Assembly: GCA_947373235.1 (NCBI GenBank)
Contig: CANBWW010000004.1
Location: forward strand, 1 to 28,139
Length of the DNA stretch: 28,139 bases
Source: Candidatus Altimarinota bacterium
GTDB lineage: Bacteria; Patescibacteriota; Gracilibacteria; BD1-5; UBA2023
Direction: 5' to 3'
Shown here: piece after piece, positions 1 through 7,036 of the stretch
How the letters are laid out: each line of letters opens with the position of its first letter
How positions within the stretch are numbered: the first letter of the stretch is position 1
Translations under genes and position numbers: made by a program
Notes under the pieces: generated by a model
Seen by the model: the letters and a program-made list of their open reading frames with translations, nothing else
What the model was told of the DNA's origin: nothing
Database searches by the model: none

Positions 1-55
1 ATCATATTCAAAGAGACACCCAATATTTTTGAGGATTTATTCGTGCTGGGAGCAT
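1..55 (-). CDS. 5' end of an unidentified gene, cut by the window edge
   Basis: Two bases after the RNase HI stop codon an ATG opens a frame that stays open to the window edge and starts MLPARINPQKYWVSLGYD. Eighteen codons are too few to recognise a family. The tight spacing is what would be expected of the next gene in an operon with RNase HI, but chance is possible because no ribosome binding site helps in this genome. Confidence 0.3.
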
Positions 56-57
56 TT

Positions 58-492
58 CTACGAAATATAAATAATACCTTCCTTTTTTTCATCCATGGCT
101 TTATTCGAAAGTGCGTCGGCAACAGTATTTTGTTCACGATATATATGTGTAAATACTATCTTTCCAGTCCAGTTATCCAGAAGGGAAAAAATCTCACGAG
201 CGATCACCTTCAGTCACTCATTTTTTATCTTATAGTTTCAGGAAAGTTGCTCGATCACGAGCTTGGAGTCAGCACGAAGTTCGATTTCAGTGGCTCACTT
301 TTCGATGGCGTGAGCAATCCCAAAAAATGCTCATCGATATTCCGCAACATTATTCGTCGTGAAACCAAGATACGCATAGGATTTTTCTATCGTATTTCCT
401 TTTTCATCGCAGATATAGATACCACATCCAGCGGGCCCAGGATTTCATCTCGCACCCCCATCGGTATAGACGATATATTTCGAAGAACTCAT
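58..492 (-). CDS. rnhA: Ribonuclease HI (read with UGA=Gly)
   Basis: Hydrolyses the RNA strand of RNA-DNA hybrids in the cytoplasm, removing primers and R-loops. With UGA read as Gly this is a 144-residue protein, close to the usual RNase HI length. The N-terminal motif YTDGGARGNPGPAG contains catalytic Asp11, NNVAEYRG contains Glu51, ADSKLV contains Asp75, and NTVADALSNKA contains Asp126, so all four metal-binding acids are present. Five in-frame TGA codons fall at Gly16, Gly54, Gly66, after LS, and after NE; the first two are family-conserved glycines. The gene lies downstream of the atp terminator on the same strand and probably has its own promoter inside that terminator. It belongs to the bacterial/archaeal RNase HI type without an N-terminal hybrid-binding domain. 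Confidence 0.93.
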
Positions 493-521
493 AATAAATG
501 AAGTAAGCTAAAGTAAACTGT

Positions 522-548
522 ATTATATAAAAAATCCCTCCAAATCAA
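522..548 (-). promoter_or_regulatory. Candidate rnhA promoter overlapping the atp terminator
   Basis: On the minus strand TTGATT (548..543) and TATAAT (527..522) are separated by 15 bases. The -35 lies in the terminator loop and the -10 in its U-tract. The spacer is shorter than the usual 16-18, so this is plausible rather than certain. Predicted start near 514 gives a leader of about 22 bases. Confidence 0.45.
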
Positions 549-559
549 GGAAGGATTTT
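522..559 (-). terminator. Intrinsic terminator after atpG
   Basis: On the minus strand AAAATCCTTCC (559..549) pairs with GGAGGGATTTT (541..531) around a 7-base loop, giving an 11-bp stem with one U-G pair, followed by a T-rich tract. It lies about 20 bases past the atpG stop codon and closes the ATP synthase operon. Confidence 0.85.
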
Positions 560-578
560 CGCTCTCGTTTCTCAAAAA

Positions 579-1496
579 TTACATATCCTTCATACTCTCG
601 ACTCCACTCACAATCTCGGAAACTTCTTTCGTGATGGCAGACTGACGAGTTTTATTGTAGACGAGAGTAAGATGTGCCGCTTTTTTATTCGCAGCATCTT
701 TTGCATTTTTCATGGCAAACCGACGTGCTGCATGCTCTGCAGCCTTGGCTTCGAGGAGAGTTTCATGGATCATAGCTTCAAGAATCATCGGAAGTGTTGC
801 TTCTATGAGTGTATTGATATCTGGTTCGATGGTATAGTCACCGATGTAATTTCCTATAGATTCGACAGTTTCACCAGAAACATGTTCGAGAAAAGATACA
901 ATCTCTTCTTTTTTGATAGGAAAAAGTGTTTCTACCACTGGAAGCTGAGCAATCGCTGATACATAGTGATTATAAACGATAGAGATCTTACTATATTTTC
1001 CAGTTTTCCATTCATCGATCATAAATCGAACCATGTGTCGACTTTCAAGTGGAGTCAGTGGATCTTTTATTTCTTCTGAAAAATCTGCAACGAGATTTTG
1101 TCCTGTACGAAGAACGAAGTCACGAGCACGTTTTCCGATAGAAATATAGTCGTATTCATGCGTATAAGGTGCATCATCATCATTTTGTATATACTCGATA
1201 GTTTTCTTGAAAACATTGGTATTGTATCCACCACACAATCCTTTTTGAGAAGCTACGAGAACCAAGAGTTCCTGATCTGTTCCTTCTGGAATTCGAGAAA
1301 AAACACCCAATATATCATCTTTATGTGATACTTTTGCGAGGACAGAAAGCACTGCGAGCGCAAAAGGACGGAGGATCATCACACTTTCTTGAGCTTTTTT
1401 CATCTTTACCGTAGAAATGAGTTCCATCGCTTTCGTGATTTTACTCGTATTTTTTACAGATTTGATACGGGATTTTATTTCTTTTCCTGAAGGCAT
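579..1496 (-). CDS. atpG: F1F0 ATP synthase subunit gamma
   Basis: Central rotor shaft of F1; its coiled-coil ends turn inside the alpha3beta3 head. The 305-residue product starts MPSGKEIKSRIKSVKNTSKI followed by TKAMELISTVKMKKAQ, the typical N-terminal gamma helix, and ends in the matching C-terminal helix with TLVYNKTRQSAITKEVSEIVSG. Length is close to the family norm (about 285-300). It follows atpA by 96 bases in the usual order, but the normal downstream partners atpD and atpC are missing: a terminator follows instead. No glycine in the gene is encoded by TGA. No Shine-Dalgarno motif precedes the ATG. Confidence 0.97.
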   Translation of the reverse strand: MPSGKEIKSRIKSVKNTSKITKAMELISTVKMKKAQESVMILRPFALAVLSVLAKVSHKDDILGVFSRIPEGTDQELLVLVASQKGLCGGYNTNVFKKTIEYIQNDDDAPYTHEYDYISIGKRARDFVLRTGQNLVADFSEEIKDPLTPLESRHMVRFMIDEWKTGKYSKISIVYNHYVSAIAQLPVVETLFPIKKEEIVSFLEHVSGETVESIGNYIGDYTIEPDINTLIEATLPMILEAMIHETLLEAKAAEHAARRFAMKNAKDAANKKAAHLTLVYNKTRQSAITKEVSEIVSGVESMKDM

Positions 1497-1592
1497 AGTG
1501 AAGGAATTTAGTTTTTGAGATTGAGGAGAGAAATACTGAGTATTCTATTCAAAGATTTTTTAGATTATATCCGTAAAATCAAGCTTAGATAA

Positions 1593-3116
1593 TTATTTCT
1601 TCTCATTAAATATCTTTCCGAATTCATCGAGAAATTCTGAAAGAGATTTTTTCGTTTCATCAGAAAAATCTTTTGAAGTTCTGATAGTGGTAAGGATTTT
1701 CTCTTCTCGATCGAGAGCGATCATAAGATCGTGTTCATAACGAGCAATATTTTCTGGTTCGATCGGATCGAGATATCCAGCTGCTCCAGCAAAAATAATC
1801 ACCACCTGTTTTTCGAAACTTACTGGGGAGTAAACATCTTGTTTGAGTATCTCCACCATACGCTTTCCTCTTTCGAGTTGTTTCTTCGTATCTGCATCGA
1901 GATCAGATGCAAACTGAGAAAATGCCTCAAGTTCACGGTATTGTGCAAGAGAAAGTTTGAGAGTTCCTGCGTTCTTTTTCATCGCTTTTGTCTGGGCGGC
2001 ACCACCAACACGAGAAACAGAAAGTCCAACATTGATAGCTGGTTTTATACCTGCGTTGAAGAGTCCTGATTCGAGAAATATCTGTCCATCAGTAATCGAG
2101 ATCACGTTCGTAGGAACATAAGCAGAAACATCTCCACCTTGAGTTTCAATAATAGGAAGTGCTGTGAGAGAACCCGCACCAAGCTCATCGCTGAGTTTCG
2201 CTGCACGTTCGAGAAGACGAGAGTGAAGATAAAATACATCTCCAGGATACGCCTCGCGTCCTGGTGGACGACGAAGAAGAAGGGACATCTCACGATACGC
2301 ATTTGCATGTTTCGTAAGATCATCATAGATAATCAGTCCATGTTCACCCTTAAACATAAAATATTCACCCATAGCTGCTCCAGCATAGGGAGCGAGCCAT
2401 TGCATAGCAGCAGGAGTCGAAGCTCCCGCAGATACGATGATCGTATAGTCCATCGCTCCAGCTTTTCGGAGTTCTTCAGCAATCGCTACGACTTTGGAAT
2501 CTTTTTGTCCGATAGCTACATAGATACACTTTACTCCATTTCCTTTTTGATTCAATATCGTATCGATAGCAATCTGAGTTTTTCCAGTCTGACGATCACC
2601 GATAATCAGCTCACGTTGTCCACGTCCAACTGGAACGAGAGAATCGATCGCTTTGATACCAGTTTCGAGAGGCTCATGTACTGATTTACGACTCATAACA
2701 CCCGTTGCGATATTTTCTGCTGGACGATATCCATCATTTTTAATATCACCAAGACCATCGATCGGATTTCCGAGTGGATCAACCACACGTCCGAGAAGTC
2801 CATCTCCAACAGGAATTTCGAGGATTTTTCCAGTCGCTGTTACGAGCATACCTTCTGAAATTGTCGAAAATCCTGAAAGGATCACGACACCTACATAGTG
2901 TTCTTCGAGATTCATCGCCACACCACGGGCTCCTGACTCAAAGGCAACCACTTCGTTATAGGCAATATCTCGAAGTCCGACGATCTTCGCGATTCCATCA
3001 CCAAGATAGACGACCGTTCCAGAACTCACACGATCAGCTGAAAGATCGACTGAATCGATTTGTGTTTCAAGTTGTTTAATAAGATCTTGTGCGAGATCAA
3101 TCGGAGAATGAGCCAT
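1593..3116 (-). CDS. atpA: F1F0 ATP synthase subunit alpha
   Basis: Non-catalytic nucleotide-binding subunit of the F1 head, alternating with beta. 507 residues, full length. Visible landmarks are the N-terminal beta-barrel domain (about residues 25-95), the P-loop GDRQTGKT near residue 170, the DDLTKHANAYREMSLLLRRPPGREAYPGD region split here as LIIYDDLTKHA and LLRRPPGREAYPGD, and the VGLSVSRVGGAAQ signature near residue 370. All 49 glycines are encoded by GGN codons with no TGA, in sharp contrast to the envelope genes of this window. It sits between a shortened atpH and atpG. Confidence 0.99.
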   Translation of the reverse strand: MAHSPIDLAQDLIKQLETQIDSVDLSADRVSSGTVVYLGDGIAKIVGLRDIAYNEVVAFESGARGVAMNLEEHYVGVVILSGFSTISEGMLVTATGKILEIPVGDGLLGRVVDPLGNPIDGLGDIKNDGYRPAENIATGVMSRKSVHEPLETGIKAIDSLVPVGRGQRELIIGDRQTGKTQIAIDTILNQKGNGVKCIYVAIGQKDSKVVAIAEELRKAGAMDYTIIVSAGASTPAAMQWLAPYAGAAMGEYFMFKGEHGLIIYDDLTKHANAYREMSLLLRRPPGREAYPGDVFYLHSRLLERAAKLSDELGAGSLTALPIIETQGGDVSAYVPTNVISITDGQIFLESGLFNAGIKPAINVGLSVSRVGGAAQTKAMKKNAGTLKLSLAQYRELEAFSQFASDLDADTKKQLERGKRMVEILKQDVYSPVSFEKQVVIIFAGAAGYLDPIEPENIARYEHDLMIALDREEKILTTIRTSKDFSDETKKSLSEFLDEFGKIFNEKK

Positions 3117-3206
3117 AGTGGAAAAATTAGAAATTTAGAGAAGGGAAGGATTCAAGGAGAAATCTACATATTGTATAGATTTTTACCATAAATCCTTTCG
3201 AGAAAA

Positions 3207-3566
3207 TTATGAAAGTACTGGATTTAAAAGAGTGAGGAATTTTTCAAGTGAGATATCCACAAGATCATCTCAGAAGAACACTCGAATACCACCGGAAAGA
3301 CGTGGATTTTCGCTGTAGGAAATATGAGAAGATACATCTACACTTGGAAAAGATTTTTCGATACATATACGAGCGTATTTTTCTACTATTTCTTTTTGAA
3401 GAGAAGGTGCATATTCCACTCGCAATTCTTGAACTGACAGGTTTTCTGGATCGGTCAAAAAAGCACGCTTTCAGATTTGTTTGAGAGAAAGACGATATGA
3501 TTTTAAAACCTGGAGGGCATTTTCCAGCTCAGTACGAGAATAGGATGAGAGATTGAGTCGAGACAT
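3207..3566 (-). CDS. atpH: Short ATP synthase subunit delta (C-terminal domain only)
   Basis: Delta normally joins F1 to the peripheral stalk and is about 175-180 residues. Here UGA=Gly gives only 119 residues, with two TGA codons, one in KQI-G-KRAF and one in VFF-G-DDLVD. The C-terminal part carries the family signature GGIRVFFGDDLVDISLEK, equivalent to the GGi-x-iGd-x-iDgS motif, so identity is fairly clear, helped by its place between atpF and atpA. The helical N-terminal domain of about 105 residues that grips alpha is mostly absent. Only 27 bases separate this ATG from the atpF stop, so a lost upstream exon or frameshift remnant does not fit. Confidence 0.85.
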
Positions 3567-3593
3567 TTGAAAAATGAAAAAGAAAAGCAGAAA

Positions 3594-4070
3594 CTAAAGC
3601 TCGATAGAAGGAGTATTTTTTTTCAAAAAATCAACATTTGCGTCGTTGTTTCCAAAAAGTTTTTGATTCAGACGGATCGCCACATCAAGTACTTTTGATT
3701 TGAGTGTGTTCACCATTTCTTTTCTTTCCAGATCGATATCAGCCATTCATTTGAGGCGAGTATTCTCAGCATCAGTCGTTGCCTTTTGAAGCATTTCAGA
3801 TGCTTCTTCTTTTGCATTATCGACGATGGTTGCCGCAATACTTTTCGAATCTTGGCGTGCTTTATCACGGATATTCTCAGCCTCTTTTTGTGCGTCATCG
3901 ACGATGCTCGCAGAGTCACTTATACGTTTTTCGAGTTCGAGACGTTTTGCAGTTTCTTCAGCGAGGTATTTCATATACGGCACAAAGAAAAACTTGCGCA
4001 AAACAAGAGCAATAATAAGAAAATTAATTCCTTGTATAATAAATGATCCAAGGTCAAAGAGAGTATCCAT
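3594..4070 (-). CDS. atpF: F1F0 ATP synthase subunit b
   Basis: Peripheral-stalk subunit that holds F1 to the membrane subunit a. 158 residues with one in-frame TGA (ENTRLK-G-MADIDLE); the family is usually 150-170 residues. A single N-terminal membrane helix (about residues 8-29, FIIQGINFLIIALVLRKFFF) is followed by a long charged alpha-helical dimerisation region rich in Ala, Glu, Lys and Asp, typical of the right-handed b coiled coil. It lies between atpE and atpH in the standard order. No Shine-Dalgarno motif is visible; the bases before the ATG are CGTCTTTTTC. Confidence 0.93.
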
Positions 4071-4124
4071 GAAAAAGACGGTTAAAATATTTTGAATTTC
4101 CTATTTCTAGGGAAAATTCAATGA

Positions 4125-4322
4125 TTATTTGATAAGAAAAATAGCAGCAAAAGCAAGAAGACCTGGAACTTCACAAAGAGCGATCGCTGTAAGCATCTTG
4201 ATAACGATATCTCCAGAAGCTGCAGGATTGCGACCGATCGCTTGCATAGCCCCCATACCGATAAGTCCTACACCGATACCAGAACCAATAACACCAATAA
4301 GAGCAAAAGGAAGGAAATTCAT
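4125..4322 (-). CDS. atpE: F1F0 ATP synthase subunit c
   Basis: Forms the proton-carrying rotor ring. The chosen start (MNFLPFALIG) gives 65 residues, slightly short for the family (70-80); an in-frame upstream ATG at 4385 would add 21 residues that do not look like a c subunit. Two hydrophobic helices flank the polar loop AIGRNPAASGD. Helix 1 has the glycine-rich GSGIGVGLIGMG motif and helix 2 has the ion-binding carboxylate Glu51 in ALCEVPG. The positions that bind sodium in Na+-type rings (a Gln in helix 1, Ser/Thr after the Glu) are Val here, so a proton ring is more likely; this is inference. None of its ten glycines uses TGA. Confidence 0.93.
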   Translation of the reverse strand: MNFLPFALIGVIGSGIGVGLIGMGAMQAIGRNPAASGDIVIKMLTAIALCEVPGLLAFAAIFLIK

Positions 4323-4427
4323 AGAAAAAAATGAAAGAAAATAGAACCTGAGAAAGTGGTACGGAGAGTAAGTATCCGAGTTCATCTATAAGCATCAGGG
4401 GAGAAAAAAAATTCTCTCCCCTAAGTC

Positions 4428-5255
4428 CTAATGATCGTCTTGACCAGGAAAGGATTCAGCGATATACATAGAGGAGAGAACCATAAATATATAAGCCTGG
4501 ATAAAAGCCACCAAAAGCTCAAAAAACCAAAATGGAAGCGAGAGAAATTCCCAAAATCCAGTATGAAAAGAAGGAATAAGCGTTCCTATATAGATAGCTA
4601 CCGCGATGAGGATCGTACCCACAAAAATATTTAAAAAGAGGCGAATAGAGAGTGAACCAATACGTATAAATTCTCAGATGAAATGAAGCCATCCAACAAA
4701 GACATTCACGATCTTTTCAGTGATCGTTCCTCCTTCAAAGTGGAATAAATAATGTCCAAGATGTTTACGAGGACCTTTTAGATAAAATGCCGTGATCTGA
4801 GCAACGATCACTACTGTCAAACTCAGTACGAGAGTGGTACTAAAATCAGAATAAATCGGGCGAATATAGTCACCAAGCCATTCTTCTTTCGACACAATCG
4901 TTAACCAGTCTAAAAGTAAACCAAAAATATTTCCTGTAAAAATGACAAACATAAGCCCTCAAAGAAGCCACATATATTTTTCAGCCGACTCTTTACTTCA
5001 GAGAAGTCCAGTGATATTCACGAGCATACGATCCATAATATCGAGTCCAAATGCTCTCAATTTTGGAAACTTATTTGTATGAATAGCGACATAAAAAAAT
5101 GCAATCAGAACAAACAAAAAAACCATAAAAATCCAAGTCGACAACATGATATTGGTAATATGGATATTTCCGATCATCCAATCTCCAATAGCCGTTCCTT
5201 TCGGAGCAGGAATATGTGGACCAGTCGGAACCGATGTGTCAGAAAGTGTGTTCAT
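4428..5255 (-). CDS. atpB: F1F0 ATP synthase subunit a
   Basis: Membrane stator subunit with the two proton half-channels. Read with UGA=Gly it is one frame of 275 residues with TGA at Gly86, Gly99 and Gly194. It has at least five hydrophobic helices. The conserved helix with the essential arginine is visible as GSLSIRLFLNIFVG, with Arg205 matching the invariant Arg of the family's LSLRLFGN motif; the usual FGN is FLN here. First gene of the operon, 11-12 bases downstream of a predicted transcription start, with no Shine-Dalgarno motif. No atpI is present upstream. Confidence 0.95.
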
Positions 5256-5273
5256 AAGCGTAAAATCGAGCGA

Positions 5274-5301
5274 AGTATATAAAAAAGCTTTTCTTTTGCA
5301 A
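5274..5301 (-). promoter_or_regulatory. Promoter of the atp operon
   Basis: Minus strand TTGCAA (5301..5296) and TATACT (5279..5274), 16-base spacer, a good sigma-70-type match. Predicted start near 5267 leaves an untranslated leader of about a dozen bases without a Shine-Dalgarno motif. Confidence 0.7.
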
Positions 5302-5384
5302 GTGTTTTTCAGGATTTTAATGATAGAAAATAATTTACCTTAGGAAATCTATTTAATAGAATAAATTATGGTCTTTCTCAGATT

Positions 5385-5421
5385 AAAATAAAAAAATACG
5401 ACCCAAGAATGAATCGTATTT
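5385..5421 (-). terminator. Intrinsic terminator overlapping the end of the small membrane gene
   Basis: Minus strand AAATACGA (5421..5414) pairs with TCGTATTT (5401..5394) across a 12-base loop, followed by TTTTATTTT. The stem includes two bases of the TAA stop at 5422..5420. The stem is only 8 bp and A/T-rich, so termination may be partial. Confidence 0.6.
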
Positions 5422-5749
5422 ACGAAGGAAGAGATCAAATTGGATAACGTTTCTTATAGAAAAATAAAGCTATATAACAAACAATAAGTAAAGATATAGT
5501 TAGAAGCCATTGCCACCAAGGGTCGGTGATACGAAGGATAGCGACTATTACAGAATTAATACAAATGGAAGCACTGTTTGGAACAGTTGCCTGATGGAGA
5601 TTTTTAATTGAAAATGTCTCATTTATTTTAAATTCATGGAAGAACACATTATATCCGATTCCAACGATAAAGGATAACAATGAAACAAATAGACAACCAA
5701 AAACTCCAGAAATTACTAAAGATATATCCACGAACTTTTCTCCCCCCAT
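5420..5749 (-). CDS. Small two-helix membrane protein of unknown function
   Basis: I do not recognise this family. With UGA=Gly the product is 109 residues from the ATG at 5749; a GTG six bases upstream is an alternative start. One hydrophobic segment lies at about residues 9-36 (SLVISGVFGCLFVSLLSFIV) and a second near 80-97 (WWQWLLTISLLIVCYIALFF), with about 40 polar residues between. The last sense codons are TGA-TCT-CTT-CCT-TCG before TAA, so the standard code would lose the tail GSLPS. A promoter with an inverted repeat over its -10 lies about 90 bases upstream and a terminator overlaps the stop, so it can be transcribed alone. Confidence 0.65.
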
Positions 5750-5818
5750 CCTCACTCACTCGAACGGGATAAATAAATTAAAGGCAGTGAGACCTATTGA
5801 ATAATATAAACCTATACG

Positions 5819-5864
5819 ATATGAACGGATCTTTTCATATTAGGATAATCCATACGAAAGTCAA
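5819..5864 (-). promoter_or_regulatory. Promoter with overlapping inverted repeat
   Basis: Minus strand TTGACT (5864..5859) and TAATAT (5842..5837) with a 16-base spacer, upstream of the small membrane gene. An inverted repeat ATATGAA/TTCATAT (5819-5825 and 5834-5840) overlaps the -10 element and could be a repressor site. The promoter starts just past the MBL-like stop codon. Confidence 0.5.
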
Positions 5865-5876
5865 TTTTTTCTATTT

Positions 5877-6344
5877 TTATAAAGATTCACCCAAGACCAC
5901 GCATCCCATTTTTTCCAAGGAAAGATCGGCTTCTTTGAGCTTATATTTCTGAACAGGTGATTCTGTATTTCCGATTTTTACCCCGAAATCATAGGCCGAA
6001 TCACCAAAAATCACGATCAAGCGAGGTTCGAGCTTTTCGATGAGCGCATGAGAAGAAGGATTCACTGGAACGATGAGTATATCAAGATCACCGAAAAAAC
6101 TCATTTCCTCGGAAGAAAGTTCCGTCAAAAGTGCCGGAATATATCCAACACGATATCCTTCGACACGGAGCTGATAAATACGAAAACCATTGTGTTCGTG
6201 TGCATAGGCAAGAAATCCACCTTTCTCATACTCACCTGCCATATCGATGGTGAGTGAATCTACTTCGACTGAATCGGGAAGAAAGTTGATCGTTTTTTTG
6301 TCAGATTCAATTGAAACAATATTATTTTTGTAAAAGAATTCCAT
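5877..6344 (-). CDS. Degenerate metallo-beta-lactamase-like protein
   Basis: 155 residues with no TGA codon. The stretch MAGEYEKGGF and the later block GDLDILIVPVN...KLEPRLIVIFGD resemble the C-terminal half of the UlaG-like MBL-fold hydrolases common in CPR bacteria (GEYE-x-GG, DIDILLVPVGG, lePriVIPmHY). The family's metal ligands are not seen: there is no HxHxDH motif at the N terminus, and the terminal HY is replaced by GD. I therefore infer a non-catalytic or re-purposed fold; the assignment rests on motif resemblance only. It follows the NUDIX gene by 36 bases on the same strand, so the two are probably co-transcribed. Confidence 0.5.
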   Translation of the reverse strand: MEFFYKNNIVSIESDKKTINFLPDSVEVDSLTIDMAGEYEKGGFLAYAHEHNGFRIYQLRVEGYRVGYIPALLTELSSEEMSFFGDLDILIVPVNPSSHALIEKLEPRLIVIFGDSAYDFGVKIGNTESPVQKYKLKEADLSLEKMGCVVLGESL

Positions 6345-6380
6345 ATTTAAGATGATTTTTTAGTAATAAAAATAATGCGC

Positions 6381-6830
6381 CTACATAAAATGAAGATTTT
6401 TTTCAAGAAATCCGACCACATCTGGTTTAAGAAAAACCGTTTTCAGTTCTTCGGGAGTAAACCATTTATAGCCTATAAACCTCTCTTCTCGACGGGGACG
6501 AGGTTCAATTTTTCCAGTGTATTTCACGAGAAAAAGAGAAACCTCCTTATGGATGATCGGTGAACCTTCGAGATATCCAGCAATAAATGAATAAGCAATC
6601 TTGTTCATAAACTTGACGACATGAAGATCTTTTTCTGCAAGTCCGGTTTCTTCCGAAATCTCACGTAAAGCTGTCTCCAAAACCGTCTCATCCTCTTCGA
6701 TATGTCCTTTTGGAAGAACATATTCGAGTTCGTCACGAGCATTTTTCCATGCAAGCATGAGCACTTGGATATGAGATCAGATTTTCCTATACACCATACC
6801 GCCAGCACTCTTTTCGTGGAGTTCTGTCAT
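6381..6830 (-). CDS. NUDIX hydrolase
   Basis: Hydrolyses a nucleoside diphosphate linked to another group; the substrate cannot be told from sequence. 149 residues from the ATG at 6830; with the standard code the gene would start late because of a TGA in YRKI-G-SHIQV. The N-terminal strand EKSAGGMVYR is typical of the Ap4A/ADP-ribose-like branch. The complete NUDIX box GHIEEDETVLETALREISEETGL is present, shown here in two parts: GHIEEDETVLET and ALREISEETGL, with the metal-binding REISEE. WFTPEEL near the C terminus is also family-typical. It is preceded by a good promoter and followed by the MBL-like gene. Confidence 0.92.
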
Positions 6831-6864
6831 ATTGTGTAACAATAATATATAAAAGATTACCGAG

Positions 6865-6892
6865 AGTATAGCTAGAAATCTCAAAAAATCAA
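6865..6892 (-). promoter_or_regulatory. Promoter of the NUDIX gene
   Basis: Minus strand TTGATT (6892..6887) and TATACT (6870..6865) with a 16-base spacer; predicted start about 28 bases before the ATG. Confidence 0.6.
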
Positions 6893-6909
6893 AAAAGTCC
6901 ATCCAAAAG

Positions 6910-6937
6910 TTGCATTTTTCCCTTTTTTTCATACGCT
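6910..6937 (+). promoter_or_regulatory. Candidate dnaN promoter
   Basis: Plus strand TTGCAT (6910-6915) and TACGCT (6932-6937), 16-base spacer, divergent from the NUDIX promoter. The -10 is a modest match and the leader would be about 95 bases, longer than others here, so a start nearer dnaN is possible. I saw no other structure in the 206-base intergenic region beyond small A/T-rich inverted repeats. Confidence 0.35.
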
Positions 6938-7036
6938 ACGATTCAGTTTTTCAGGAATTTCTGAATTCTTTTTTACAGAAAATTTCGAAACATTCTTTAT
7001 TTGGAGTAAATAGTTCTCATCCATAATTATATTTTT

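Noticed and set aside
43..501. Plus-strand open frame of 152 codons
   Set aside because: It is antisense to RNase HI, whose four catalytic acids and motifs are clear on the minus strand with UGA=Gly.
2139..2684. Plus-strand open frame of 181 codons inside atpA
   Set aside because: Shadow of atpA on the other strand; no family motif.
4323..4385. 21-residue N-terminal extension of subunit c
   Set aside because: The extra residues are not c-subunit-like; the ATG at 4322 gives a normal two-helix protein, though slightly short.
6940..6990. Inverted repeats before dnaN as a terminator or riboswitch
   Set aside because: Short A/T-only stems without a T-run or any known riboswitch pattern.
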